46,105 bases of DNA from Bacteroidota bacterium (GCA_013205405.1 JABMMZ010000022.1:1-46105); one strand, 5' to 3'. Counted from the first letter of the stretch, positions 8,091 through 18,337 are shown. Made by a program: numbers and translations. Notes: generated by a model not told the origin, from the letters alone.

Positions 8091-8098
8091 CAAATGTA
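8091..8098 (-). promoter_or_regulatory. -7 box of greA
   Basis: On the minus strand this reads TACATTTG, an exact TAnnTTTG. It lies 52 nt before the greA ATG; the predicted start falls at the 5' foot of the terminator-like hairpin. Confidence 0.55.
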
Positions 8099-8134
8099 AT
8101 TATTTAGTTTTAATAAAAACTAATCTTATTTTTT

Positions 8135-9310
8135 TTATAAAGCAGCGGCTTCTGTTTTAGAGCCTAGTTTAATACGAATACCAAAAGTATGAGTTCCACC
8201 AAACGGATTGGTCGCTCTATAGCTGTAATCTATTGCAATAAGACTTGCGTTATCTCTATATTTTTTATTTTCTATTTTTTTACCCAAAGCAAATTGAACT
8301 GAAGTACCAAATGAAATACCTGTATAGACATTGCGTCTTAAATCTTTATTGAAAATGTCTTTTTCATAATCAAATCCTGTTCTAAACATTAATATTTCTT
8401 TAAAAGCATACTCTAAGCCTACAGAAGTTTGGTTGCTAGAGAAAGAATTATTAGTAAAATTAGCTGCAGCTGTTAATCTGTGCCAATAAAGTTCTTCTTT
8501 GCTGTCTAATCTAAAATCGTAAGCAAATCCAATATTTACTAATGATGGCAATTGTGTTCTATCGGCTCTTTGACTAGTGGTAGTTGTAAAAGATTTTCCA
8601 CCAATATTAGATTTGGTAGCTAAACCATCGCCTTGGTATTTTAAATCTGGACCAAGGTTTTTTATACTAACACCAAAATGAATATCACCTTCTCTTAAAG
8701 CTGCTGGATTATCGCTTCTATATTTAGCATCAGATCCTTTAGCATCAGATCCTAATAGATTTGTAGCATATTGTATACCAGCATCTAAAGCAACACCGCC
8801 AGTTCTTACATCAGGTGTACTTTCGCTAATAACTTTAAAATTTAAACCTGCCGAAATTCCTTTTCCGAAATTATAGGCATAGCCTAAGTTTATATTACTT
8901 ATTGAAGGTTTGTAAGTTCCTAGTCCACCGTCAGGTTGCTCTACAGTAGTAATAGGAATTTGACCAATAGCAAAAGACATAACACTTAATCCAAGAACAC
9001 CGCTTTCGCTTATTTTTTGGGCAAACCCAAAAGAACTAATATTGATATTAGTACCAACCAGCCAAGCAGTTCTGCTAAATGCTAAATCAGTGCCATTGGT
9101 TTTCCCTAAACCAGCAATATTTTGATAAAAAGATTCAACGCCAGCAACACCAGCTGAATTAGAATTAGCCATACCACTTGATTGACCCCATCCATTAATT
9201 AGTAGTTGTGTAAATCCAGCTTGTCCAGACCTTACAGGACCTTGCGCCATTAAATTATGAAAGCAAAATGTAATGCCAACTGCTGCTATATATTTTAAAA
9301 ATTTGTTCAT
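8135..9310 (-). CDS. PorV/PorQ-family outer membrane beta-barrel protein
   Basis: 391 residues with a signal peptide (about 1-22, ending LMAQ). The N-terminal block GQAGFTQLLINGWGQSSGMANSNSAGVAG-type start and the SGVLGLSVMSFAIGQIP strand are typical of the FadL-like PorV/PorQ (UPF0164) barrels. In the type IX secretion system PorV hands folded cargo from the SprA translocon to the attachment machinery. This copy is the third gene of a cassette with a TonB receptor and a giant exported protein, so it may be a dedicated shuttle rather than the general PorV; that is inference. A 15-bp tandem duplication (8723-8752) encodes GSDAK twice. The gap from the preceding gene is 24 nt. Confidence 0.85.
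   Translation of the reverse strand: MNKFLKYIAAVGITFCFHNLMAQGPVRSGQAGFTQLLINGWGQSSGMANSNSAGVAGVESFYQNIAGLGKTNGTDLAFSRTAWLVGTNINISSFGFAQKISESGVLGLSVMSFAIGQIPITTVEQPDGGLGTYKPSISNINLGYAYNFGKGISAGLNFKVISESTPDVRTGGVALDAGIQYATNLLGSDAKGSDAKYRSDNPAALREGDIHFGVSIKNLGPDLKYQGDGLATKSNIGGKSFTTTTSQRADRTQLPSLVNIGFAYDFRLDSKEELYWHRLTAAANFTNNSFSSNQTSVGLEYAFKEILMFRTGFDYEKDIFNKDLRRNVYTGISFGTSVQFALGKKIENKKYRDNASLIAIDYSYRATNPFGGTHTFGIRIKLGSKTEAAAL
8723..8752. repeat. 15-bp perfect tandem duplication inside the PorV-type gene
   Basis: TTTAGCATCAGATCC occurs twice in a row (8723-8737, 8738-8752). In the gene it encodes two copies of GSDAK near residue 190, probably in a surface loop, so the duplication keeps the frame. 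Confidence 0.9.
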
Positions 9311-9334
9311 TTTGTTTTAAATTGTTTTTAAGTA

Positions 9335-12300
9335 TTAATAGGTATCTAAATCTAATTGACGAATAACACCATACCATTTTAATATTTTCTCTCCTAAGTC
9401 ACCGCAATCTACATGAATAATGTACAAGCCACTGCCAATAGGCACTCTACTGTCATTTTTCAAATCCCAATCTGCATAAGTTGTTAAATCATCTTTTTTA
9501 ATCTTTCTTACTAAAGTGCCACTTAAAGTGAAGATAGAAATAGTGCATTTAGGGGGCAAGTTTGTAAATTTAACTTTATTATCTATTGGTCCTGATTCAT
9601 ATTCAGAGGTAGCATAATAAGGATTAGGTACAACATTGATAGTACTTACAGATTTTTTACCAGTTTCTTTATTTTCGTTGTTATAAACACCTTCAGTATT
9701 AAAAGTATATTTAGGTAATGCTGCGGCACTCGTATCAGGACTAAATTTATTATAAGGTTTACGCATATTGATAGAAATACTCACATCATTTGGCGGTACG
9801 CCATTTTTTAAATTAAATCCTGGAGTAGCCATTGATGGAATTACCCACATAGCTTGCGAAAAGACTCTACGTTTGTCAGTTGTGTTAGGATTGGTATTTG
9901 GTGCTGCTACTGCTAAACTTGACGCATAAACAGAACCTTCATCGTAAATTGGCCCTTTAAAATTTCTTCCTGTCATACCATTATAGCTACCCATTATATA
10001 AATATAGTGCTTACCACCAAAATTAAAATAATTATTACTGGTTAAAAAACTGCTCGTTGGGTTCCATATCATGTCACTTCCATTATCGTTTGGTAAATAA
10101 GAATCTTCACCAAACATGATATTTAATCTTTCGCCTGTTTCTAAATTTACTGCATAGCCAGGGAAATAACTTCTACCTCTTTCTGATGGGTCATCTTGCC
10201 ATCTAATAAACTCACCTGTAGATGTATTATAGATAGGCTTAACAGAATTGTGCCAACGCATATTAAATTTCTCCATATTACCTTCAGTCAATGTTTTGTC
10301 TTCTCCCATTTCTAATACCACACATTTAGTCCATTTGCGCACATCGGAGGTCATTACTAGTTTTATACTTGATAATTCTAATAAAGGATTGTCATTAATG
10401 GCATTGTTTTTCCAGGCCATACCAAAGGCAATTCTACCTGCTGCATTTGTACCCTCTACTCTAGAACACAAAGCATAAGGGGCAATTCTTCTATCCCATA
10501 TTTTTTCAAAAACTTCATTTGGGTCATAGGAATCTACACCATCATTAGTATTATCAAAATCAGCTACCATATCATCCGTAAATAAATCAGGCGTTGCACT
10601 TTTTAAACCTTTGGTACCACTTCTTATCCAATTGAAAGGTACTTGAAAAAAGCTTTCAGTATTATCATTGTCAATTACTGCTGTCAACCATTGGTTAGAA
10701 GGGTCAGCAAAAGTAACATTATAAGACAATAGACCATTGGTAGCATCATCAGGATTATGAGGGTTTCTACCAGGTGTTTTTACTTGTTGTACTTCAACAG
10801 CTAGTCCCCAATCGTTTAAATTATTTTTTAATTTAGTAGGGCCTTTAAAAGGAAATCTACCTTGCACTGTTTCTACTTTATTATTAATGGTAGTATCAGA
10901 GTATACAGATTCGTTGGTTGTTAAATTTGTTAATACCCACCAGCTTCTTTGAGAAATAGAATCTTGCCAAGGTAAAGTGCCTTTAGCAGCCACTCTTAAA
11001 TTGGTAGGCTCAATAAATTTAAATTCAAAATTAGCTTTAGGCACTTTAAGAGGATCAACCACTTTAATATGGATAGGTCCTTTTCCACCTAAATAAGTTG
11101 GTGTAGCTGCTTTATTGTTTTTTAAGATATCATTAATCGTTTCATCACTAAATTCTAAAATTTGTCCGCCATTACCACGTCCTTTTATTTGGGTAATAGC
11201 AGGGCCATCGCCATATTTAGCTTGCGTATTACTACCAAATGCTTCAGACTCTATTTTATGTGGAATCAAGCTTATTTTAACAGGCGTGTTAGAAGGTAAA
11301 TATTGAATAGATGTTGCCCAAGTTTCTGGTTTGTCAGTAGGATTGGCAGGATCAAAATTTGGGTCGTTTATACAATTACCATAAGGAATAACCAAGAAAT
11401 AATAGGTTTTATAATTTACCAAAGTTTTGTTAGAGCCCATTGCAAAGGCATCTTCTTTTATAGAGAAAGTTCTATTCAAACCAATATTATTCCCAGTTAC
11501 TTTTAGTTTTGGGATATCCAAGCCTACCTCATTATCAAATTCTCTATTGATAAGTGTAGAATACGCATCTTTAATATCGCATTGTGCCACTAGTACCGCT
11601 TTATCAATATCATCTAATTCACTGTTAGATACGCTACCATTTTTTAATTGGTAAATCATATAACCTTGAAATTTATAATCTAAATTAATTTTTGTAATAT
11701 TAGCTAAGGTTTTTACAAAACGCTCTTCGTATTTTTCAGTAATTTCTGAATTTAGAACTTTAATTACAACTTGGTTTTCCAATTCTTGCGATTCAATATT
11801 GGTTTCAGCAAATTGAGGACCTCCTAAAATTGAGAATTTATTATCATACACTTCTTGTGCTTTATCACTAGCCCTTTTTAATAAATTTAAAGAACCTGTA
11901 GCACCACCTTTATTGGCCTTAGCCCATACTACAGCAACAGTTACATTGTTTACTGCACCATGAAATAAACTAAATGGTCCAGCAGATTGAAGGAAACGTC
12001 TGTCACTTGGAGTATTGCCTGAACTTCTTTCGTTCCATCTTGGTAAGCTAGAAGTGGCAGGATTTGTACCATCATCAAACATATATTTTGTACAAACGGA
12101 ACCACCAACACCATTGCCACCATAGGTCACACAATTGCCATTTTGCCATTTTGCTTGTAGGTAGTTGTAAAAATCAAGTGCATTATTAGGATTTCCATTA
12201 ATTGGATCACTATTATTATTGTAATAAATAAAGGCACCCATACCTAAAGTATTGCCTAAAGAATCTTTTGGTCCTTCAAAAAAATCTACTCCAATACTTG

Positions 12301-13348
12301 GAGGGTTTAAACCATAACCTAAAACACCTTCATCATTGTCATCGCCATTGTAGCAATATCCTAAACTTCTAGTTACATCACATCCAACATAATCATCAGA
12401 ATAATTTCCTAAATCAGCATCTACCCATTGACCAAAGTAAGTATTATCTAAAGCCTCAAAGCCTCTGTTTACAATTTTAGTTCTATAAAATGTAGTATTA
12501 TTCAACTCATCTAATGTTTGGTAGGCAAACGCAGTAGTTTGTAACTCTAAACCAATTGGAATACCACCTGTTTCGGAGTGTACGTTACCTCTGTCGTTAT
12601 ATACAAACCAAATCATTTGATCAGGTTGGTCTTTTGGTAAGTTTTTACTTGGGTCTTTTGTATCATCTAATACAGGATAATCGCCTAACTGAGGCTCATA
12701 GATACCAACAGTACCTGGTCCGCCATTGGTAGCTCTATCAAAAAATGGAGCTAAATCTTCTGTTTGGTTTGTTGCCATAGGAACTGAAGAGTTTCCTCTT
12801 GCTGGCCAATCTAAAATTCCTTGAGAAATAATAACATTGTTTGAGTTTTGTTGTGCTAAAAGTTCACTTTTATTTACTCTAAACATTTTATTCCAACTTT
12901 CGCATCTTGCTGGATCAGTACTTACGCCATTAGTATCTAAAGTACCAGGAAAATAATCGTTTCCAGTTTGACGGTAAGTCATGGCTGCAATACGCAAGTT
13001 GCCATCACCTCTGCTTATTCCACCTATCCATAAAGAACCTGCGAATAAGGCATGTTTTCTGGTTTCAGTAGAACCTTCTATTAGCTTTGGTATTTCGTAT
13101 TTAGGGTTGTTTAAATCCCACCACATATCTCCTCCGTTTAAAATCAAAGTTCTAACGTTGTTGATATCTAACTCTGCTTTTGCAGAAGCGGGTTTACATG
13201 TATTTGCAAAGGTATTGGCCCCTCCATAATAAGTATTGTTTGGTGTTTTGCTTTTTGGCGAGAAATTTTTAATTTCTGCTGCATTAACATTTACGGCTAT
13301 TAAAACAATAGCTGCAAATAATCCTGATTTTAAAAAAACATTTTTCAT
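9335..13348 (-). CDS. Giant exported protein with T9SS-type C-terminal region, function unknown
   Basis: 1337 residues. Signal peptide about 1-24 (ends VNVNA before A). No enzymatic motif is recognised. The body has repeated Asn- and Gly-rich stretches and many WW or FGG motifs (GGDMWWDLNNPKYE, GSLWIGGISRGDGNLR). The last 90 residues start at VVPNPYYATSEY and run through a FlgD-like immunoglobulin fold (FTNLPPKCTISIFTLSGTLV, ADWDLKNDSRVPIGSGLYII), resembling T9SS C-terminal sorting domains but ending in GVIRQLDLDTY rather than the usual Lys-rich strand. It lies between a TonB receptor (41 nt) and a PorV-family gene (24 nt). It is likely secreted or surface-bound, and may be the partner of both. 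Confidence 0.8.
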   Translation of the reverse strand: MKNVFLKSGLFAAIVLIAVNVNAAEIKNFSPKSKTPNNTYYGGANTFANTCKPASAKAELDINNVRTLILNGGDMWWDLNNPKYEIPKLIEGSTETRKHALFAGSLWIGGISRGDGNLRIAAMTYRQTGNDYFPGTLDTNGVSTDPARCESWNKMFRVNKSELLAQQNSNNVIISQGILDWPARGNSSVPMATNQTEDLAPFFDRATNGGPGTVGIYEPQLGDYPVLDDTKDPSKNLPKDQPDQMIWFVYNDRGNVHSETGGIPIGLELQTTAFAYQTLDELNNTTFYRTKIVNRGFEALDNTYFGQWVDADLGNYSDDYVGCDVTRSLGYCYNGDDNDEGVLGYGLNPPSIGVDFFEGPKDSLGNTLGMGAFIYYNNNSDPINGNPNNALDFYNYLQAKWQNGNCVTYGGNGVGGSVCTKYMFDDGTNPATSSLPRWNERSSGNTPSDRRFLQSAGPFSLFHGAVNNVTVAVVWAKANKGGATGSLNLLKRASDKAQEVYDNKFSILGGPQFAETNIESQELENQVVIKVLNSEITEKYEERFVKTLANITKINLDYKFQGYMIYQLKNGSVSNSELDDIDKAVLVAQCDIKDAYSTLINREFDNEVGLDIPKLKVTGNNIGLNRTFSIKEDAFAMGSNKTLVNYKTYYFLVIPYGNCINDPNFDPANPTDKPETWATSIQYLPSNTPVKISLIPHKIESEAFGSNTQAKYGDGPAITQIKGRGNGGQILEFSDETINDILKNNKAATPTYLGGKGPIHIKVVDPLKVPKANFEFKFIEPTNLRVAAKGTLPWQDSISQRSWWVLTNLTTNESVYSDTTINNKVETVQGRFPFKGPTKLKNNLNDWGLAVEVQQVKTPGRNPHNPDDATNGLLSYNVTFADPSNQWLTAVIDNDNTESFFQVPFNWIRSGTKGLKSATPDLFTDDMVADFDNTNDGVDSYDPNEVFEKIWDRRIAPYALCSRVEGTNAAGRIAFGMAWKNNAINDNPLLELSSIKLVMTSDVRKWTKCVVLEMGEDKTLTEGNMEKFNMRWHNSVKPIYNTSTGEFIRWQDDPSERGRSYFPGYAVNLETGERLNIMFGEDSYLPNDNGSDMIWNPTSSFLTSNNYFNFGGKHYIYIMGSYNGMTGRNFKGPIYDEGSVYASSLAVAAPNTNPNTTDKRRVFSQAMWVIPSMATPGFNLKNGVPPNDVSISINMRKPYNKFSPDTSAAALPKYTFNTEGVYNNENKETGKKSVSTINVVPNPYYATSEYESGPIDNKVKFTNLPPKCTISIFTLSGTLVRKIKKDDLTTYADWDLKNDSRVPIGSGLYIIHVDCGDLGEKILKWYGVIRQLDLDTY

Positions 13349-13389
13349 TTTTAATTTTTTTTTAACAATTGATAATTTTAATTTCTAGT

Positions 13390-16300
13390 TTAGAAAAATA
13401 ATTTAGCTCCTAATCTCATAAAACGTGGACCTTGGTAGAAACCAGGGTTGTTTACGGCAGTATTATAATAAAAGCGATAAGCATCGGCACTTAATTGAGT
13501 TTGTAAAGCTTGTTGTCCTTTTGGAGAATTTAAAAAACCATCGTCTTTCACACTTCCAGTATAAGGCCAAACACTGTTTACATTTTGGGTATTTAATAAA
13601 TTAGTTACAAAATAATAAACTTGTAAATTTAAGTTTCTGTCTTTTGTACCTTCTTTATTGGTTAGTTTAATTGCAATATCTTTAGAAACATTTAAACTCA
13701 TATTAAACTGCCATGGTAAACGAGAGCCAAAAGGTGTACCTTTTATAGGTGATACATCTACAGCGCCTTGCTGAATTGGTTGTAACTTAGCTGTATATGG
13801 CAAACCTGAAACTGCCGCATACGTTATTGTAAAATTTGTATTAGCAAATATTTTTTTACCACCGATTAGGGGGCCAGTATATTTGTATTTTGCTTTATCT
13901 TTTCCTACACCTTGGTCGCCAAAAAACTCCCAATTAATATAGCCTTTCAATTGATGGCGAATGTCTAAATCTCCTAAAGGGAATAAACTTCTTAAATTTG
14001 GTTGATTGCTAGATATTAAGGCTCTATTAGAACCAATAGATGCGCCCGTTCCGTCTGCAAACTGAAGTGTGTAATTGGCATTCAAAGTAATGTTATTTTT
14101 TGCTTTGTAATCAAATTCAGCAGTAAAACCTTTGACAGTGCTAAAATCTATATTACTGTAACTTATATAATTTTGAACAGGAGAGGTGTGACTTAAAAAA
14201 AATTCATTTACATCGTTTTTTGTTTCCTTGTAATAAGTCATCAAACTTAATAAAGTTGATTTATTTAATTGTTGTTTAAAGCCTATTTCATAAGCTGTAG
14301 TTATTCTAGAGGTTAGGGCAGGATTTGCAACTGTTGGAGATGATTTTCCGTTAATAAAAAAGTAATCGTCTATTGTAATTTGGTTTGCATTTGGTCTTTG
14401 AGCCAATACATCATAACTTGCAAAAAACAAACTGGTTGGATTTAGCGGAAACTTAAAAAATATACGTGGTAAAACGTTTACTTTAGGTTGGTAATCTTTA
14501 AATGACGCTTCAGTAATTTCTGATTGATTTTTATCTACCAAAAGAGGTTTAACACTTCCTCCAGATTTAGCTGCAATAAAATCTCCAGTAGTTAAAATAC
14601 CGCTTTCAGAGTACCATTGGTTATCTTTTCTATAACCTACTATTTTTGGGTTGATACTTTTGTTATCATCTACATAAACAGCATAATCGCTACCAATATT
14701 GCTTGGGTGTGTTACAGGATTGCCTCCTAATTTATCTACTTCGCCTGCTGTTTTAACAGGATAGATAGAGTATGGATCTTTTAAAACAATTTGGTTAGCA
14801 TCATAGCGTTCTAATCTTAAACCTAATCTAAATTCTAAATCTTTGAACATGAATTTATCTTGAAACCAAGCGGCAGTGTATATTGGCATAAAAGCACCAA
14901 TACTTCGTTGTAATTTATTGTTGATAAAATCGTTTACACTTGGACGGCCACGCAATCTTTTACCTTTATAGTCGAAGCCATTATAGCTAACATAAGCGCC
15001 AGATCCATTACTAAGCAATTCATCAGCACTGAACATATTAATATTAAAATCTGAAGGCTTATAAGAATTAATATCTAAAAAAGTGGTTTGGTTGATTTTT
15101 TTACCATAAATATCTGTTGCTCCCTGATTAATCAGCTTGGTTCTAAACTCTTTGTCAAATGTGCTTTGAGCAGCAGAATTTACCAATCTATTGAACCTTA
15201 TAGTATCTCTAAATACACCATTAGCATCATAAGATACTATAGCATTGCCTGTTATTTCTCCATTGATTCCAAGTTTTGGTTTATCTAATTCAGTGATATG
15301 GCTATTGGCCAATTGCCCCATTAATCTCCAAAGATTATTTGCATTTAGTCCATAGCTTCTGCTTACTGTTTGCTCATATAAAATACCAAATTGCAGACTA
15401 TGTGAGCCTCCGGCTTCTTTACCTTCAGTTACTTTACCTGTTAGTACAGTTTGCCCTAAAGCATATAAAGTGTAACGCTCTGCTTGACTTTTACTAAAAC
15501 CAGCTAGTTGAGTTCCTGGGGTATTAAATAATGAATAGATACTGTTAGGATTATAACCATTCAATAAGCCTTGTTGACGCAAAATATCATCATCTGTTGT
15601 TATTCTGCCACCTTGTTCTCTGGTTTTGTCAAACAAAGATTGGGTATAATTACCTCTTACTTGGTTGATGTTAGCTCTTGTAAATTTTATAGAAGTATCT
15701 CTAAAACCTACTTGCTCATAATAATTTTTAAGAAAAACAGTATCTCCATTCTGATCTACAAATCCTTTAGAAGTGCTATTTGAAAAAGCAGCCGCAGAAT
15801 AGGCCGCAGTTGGAAAATGTCTAAATTGTCCTATATAGCCGTAACTAAAAATATCATCTCTAAAATTTGCATCTTGGGATTTGGCCCAAGTAGATTGATA
15901 ATCTAATCTAACTTCAATGGCCGTTTTATTTAATGTTGCACCAAGGGCTTTTTTTGCAGCATCGGGATCTTTGAATCTTTGTAGAAATTTAACATATCCC
16001 AATACATCTGTTCTAGTTGATAAAGGATTGTTTCTATAAGCCATTAAATAGGAAGATTGACCAGATGTGGCTAATGAGTTGCTATAATTAAAATTACCAA
16101 ACACACTTAGTGTGGCTAGGTCATTTAAACGGAAATCAAATTTAGCACTAGCACTTGATGCATAAGATCTTCTATTATTTCTTACTTTAACTAAATCGTA
16201 ATCATCCTCTGTTAAATAATTGGCTGCATGCACATAGCCACCGTCTTTATTCACAATTAATGGATTTCTTTCAAGTTTATTTAATTTTTCATCATTAATT

Positions 16301-17256
16301 TGTGTGTAAGGAATATAACTTGCACCATCCCTGTTGAATGAAAAATTGGCAGATAAGATCATGCCAGCAATTGGAATTTTTTTTATTTTAGCATTACCTG
16401 TTCCATTAGGATCATACTTTTTGTTTTCTTTAAATAAAATTGGACGACCCATTGAAAATTCAATTAAATTACTATGGTACGGATTGAACATACTTGAACT
16501 TTGAATTTCTAATGCGGTGAATGGTTTCGGATTAACCCCTCCTCTAGTTGAAATTGCTACACCAAGACCAGTAAAATCTCCATATTGTGCAGGAATTCCA
16601 CCTTGTAAAATATCCACTTGGTCACTCGAACTTTGAGCTAAACTTGGATTAATTACTCTAACGCCATCAATAAAATAAACGGTGCCATCTACTCTACTAC
16701 CTCTTCCGCTTAGTCCACCAGCTGTTCTGGTAATACCTGCACCTAAGCCAGCTAATGAGTTAAAATCTCTAAATCCACTTTTTCTAAGAATTTCTTTATC
16801 AAAAGTGGTTGAGTTTTGTGTTTTTTGTAATTTAGTACCTAAAACATTTTTAACTACTATACCCGCACCAGTTGTAACAGGCTCTTTATCAGTTTTAATT
16901 AAATTTTTAAGGTAAATATATGCAAGCTTGGTTTCACTAATTGCAAGCGAAAGTGATTCAGTTGTATCAGATTTAAAATCAGGTTTATCTGTAATTAAAA
17001 TGTAGTAACCAGGGGCTAATTGATCAAACATATAACTGCCTTGAGCATCAGAAATTTGCTCAGCAATACTAAATTCAAACTTCGTATCATCAGCATTAAA
17101 TATTCTTATGATTGCTCCCGATATTCCTTTTTGAGTTTTTGAATCATTTACAGTACCTTGCAATGTGCCCACATTGGTTTGTGCTGATAATTTATTTTCT
17201 GCTAAAAAACAGAATAACGATAGTAAAACAATTTTTAAAGTAATCTTTATATTCAT
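13390..17256 (-). CDS. TonB-dependent receptor with carboxypeptidase-regulatory-like N-terminal domain
   Basis: 1288-residue outer membrane receptor. Signal peptide about 1-25 (ends KLSAQ). A CarboxypepD-regulatory-like fold covers about 30-115 (GTLQGTVNDSKTQKGISGAIIRI). The plug follows, with the typical RGSRVDGTVYFIDGVRV and DILQGGIPAQYGDFTGLGV (about 180-240). The long 22-strand barrel ends in RFMRLGAKLFF with a terminal Phe. There is no partner SusD gene, so it is not a classical glycan SusC/D pair. The first gene of a three-gene operon with the giant exported protein and the PorV-type barrel. The substrate is unknown. A TAACTTTTG element (one extra base in the -7 spacer) lies about 60 nt upstream. 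Confidence 0.93.
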   Translation of the reverse strand: MNIKITLKIVLLSLFCFLAENKLSAQTNVGTLQGTVNDSKTQKGISGAIIRIFNADDTKFEFSIAEQISDAQGSYMFDQLAPGYYILITDKPDFKSDTTESLSLAISETKLAYIYLKNLIKTDKEPVTTGAGIVVKNVLGTKLQKTQNSTTFDKEILRKSGFRDFNSLAGLGAGITRTAGGLSGRGSRVDGTVYFIDGVRVINPSLAQSSSDQVDILQGGIPAQYGDFTGLGVAISTRGGVNPKPFTALEIQSSSMFNPYHSNLIEFSMGRPILFKENKKYDPNGTGNAKIKKIPIAGMILSANFSFNRDGASYIPYTQINDEKLNKLERNPLIVNKDGGYVHAANYLTEDDYDLVKVRNNRRSYASSASAKFDFRLNDLATLSVFGNFNYSNSLATSGQSSYLMAYRNNPLSTRTDVLGYVKFLQRFKDPDAAKKALGATLNKTAIEVRLDYQSTWAKSQDANFRDDIFSYGYIGQFRHFPTAAYSAAAFSNSTSKGFVDQNGDTVFLKNYYEQVGFRDTSIKFTRANINQVRGNYTQSLFDKTREQGGRITTDDDILRQQGLLNGYNPNSIYSLFNTPGTQLAGFSKSQAERYTLYALGQTVLTGKVTEGKEAGGSHSLQFGILYEQTVSRSYGLNANNLWRLMGQLANSHITELDKPKLGINGEITGNAIVSYDANGVFRDTIRFNRLVNSAAQSTFDKEFRTKLINQGATDIYGKKINQTTFLDINSYKPSDFNINMFSADELLSNGSGAYVSYNGFDYKGKRLRGRPSVNDFINNKLQRSIGAFMPIYTAAWFQDKFMFKDLEFRLGLRLERYDANQIVLKDPYSIYPVKTAGEVDKLGGNPVTHPSNIGSDYAVYVDDNKSINPKIVGYRKDNQWYSESGILTTGDFIAAKSGGSVKPLLVDKNQSEITEASFKDYQPKVNVLPRIFFKFPLNPTSLFFASYDVLAQRPNANQITIDDYFFINGKSSPTVANPALTSRITTAYEIGFKQQLNKSTLLSLMTYYKETKNDVNEFFLSHTSPVQNYISYSNIDFSTVKGFTAEFDYKAKNNITLNANYTLQFADGTGASIGSNRALISSNQPNLRSLFPLGDLDIRHQLKGYINWEFFGDQGVGKDKAKYKYTGPLIGGKKIFANTNFTITYAAVSGLPYTAKLQPIQQGAVDVSPIKGTPFGSRLPWQFNMSLNVSKDIAIKLTNKEGTKDRNLNLQVYYFVTNLLNTQNVNSVWPYTGSVKDDGFLNSPKGQQALQTQLSADAYRFYYNTAVNNPGFYQGPRFMRLGAKLFF

Positions 17257-17385
17257 TTTTGTAAATTTTATATTTTTCTTAATTTTAATCCTAATTTGTT
17301 TGACTTTAATACAAAAGTTAATTTTTAAAAGAGTGGCAATTTCTATTATTTTTTTGATTTTTTTAACTTTCGTCCGATTTATTTT

Positions 17386-18336
17386 TTATTTCGTCTTGTA
17401 TTCAATTAATTTTTCTGCTAAAACTAGGGCTATTCTTTCATAACTTTCTTTTGTCCATCCAGCAACATGAGGTGTTAAAATAACATTGTCAGATTTCATT
17501 AAATGCTTGTTTTTATTGGCTTCTTCTATAGAATAAGTACTTAATCTTTCGTTTTCTAAAACATCCGATAAAAAACCATTAAGTGTGTTATTAATTAAAT
17601 TTTCTAAAATTATATTAGTATCTACAATTTTTCCACGTGAGGTATTTATGAGTGTTATTTTATTTTTAAAACTACTCAAAAAATCTTGATTTACCATTCC
17701 AATTGTTTCTGTCGTTAAAGGAATGTGCAAGGAAACTATATCAGCTTTGTTTTGTAATTCGGATAAGCTGACTTGTTTTGCATAAGCATTAATAGGAATA
17801 TCTAGGTACTTATCGTAAAAAATTACTTGACAATTAAATCCACTTAGTTTCTTTGCAAAAGCACTGCCTGTATTACCAAATCCTATTATGCCTATTGTTT
17901 TTCCGCCAATTTCAAAACCTCTATTTTCCTCTCTTTGCCAAAGGTTCTGTTTTATTTCGTTATGTCCTTTAACAATATTATTGCTAAATGCAAGAAGTAA
18001 ACCAACAGCGTGTTCTGCAACTGCATCTCTATTACCTTCTGGGGCATTTAATAAACTTATATTTTGAGAAAATGCTACCTCCTCGTCAATATTATCCATA
18101 CCAGCACCGCCTCTGGCAATGCATTTTAAATTAGGCAAATTTTGAATAAGCGCTTTGGTAAATTCTACCTTGCTTCTAACTGCTACAATATCAAAATCTT
18201 TTATTTTAGAAATGGCTTCATCTCCAGAAATATGAGGTAAATAAGTAACGTTAAATCCTGCATTATTCAATTTTTCAACAAAGATTGGATGAAAATCATC
18301 AATAATAATAATGCTTAAAGGATTTAATTTGGTCAT
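17386..18336 (-). CDS. serA: D-3-phosphoglycerate dehydrogenase-like D-2-hydroxyacid dehydrogenase
   Basis: 316 residues from the preferred ATG at 18336. An upstream ATG at 18459 would add 41 hydrophobic residues absent from the family. It oxidises D-3-phosphoglycerate to 3-phosphohydroxypyruvate in serine synthesis if the assignment is right. Rossmann motif GFGNTG lies at 152-157; catalytic Arg, Glu and His are in NTSRGKIVD, VLENERL and TPHVAGWT. It is the short form without the C-terminal ACT regulatory domain, so serine feedback through ACT is not expected. A GC-rich inverted repeat directly abuts the start codon. Other D-2-hydroxyacid dehydrogenases with the same fold cannot be excluded. 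Confidence 0.85.
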   Translation of the reverse strand: MTKLNPLSIIIIDDFHPIFVEKLNNAGFNVTYLPHISGDEAISKIKDFDIVAVRSKVEFTKALIQNLPNLKCIARGGAGMDNIDEEVAFSQNISLLNAPEGNRDAVAEHAVGLLLAFSNNIVKGHNEIKQNLWQREENRGFEIGGKTIGIIGFGNTGSAFAKKLSGFNCQVIFYDKYLDIPINAYAKQVSLSELQNKADIVSLHIPLTTETIGMVNQDFLSSFKNKITLINTSRGKIVDTNIILENLINNTLNGFLSDVLENERLSTYSIEEANKNKHLMKSDNVILTPHVAGWTKESYERIALVLAEKLIEYKTK

Positions 18337-18337
18337 A

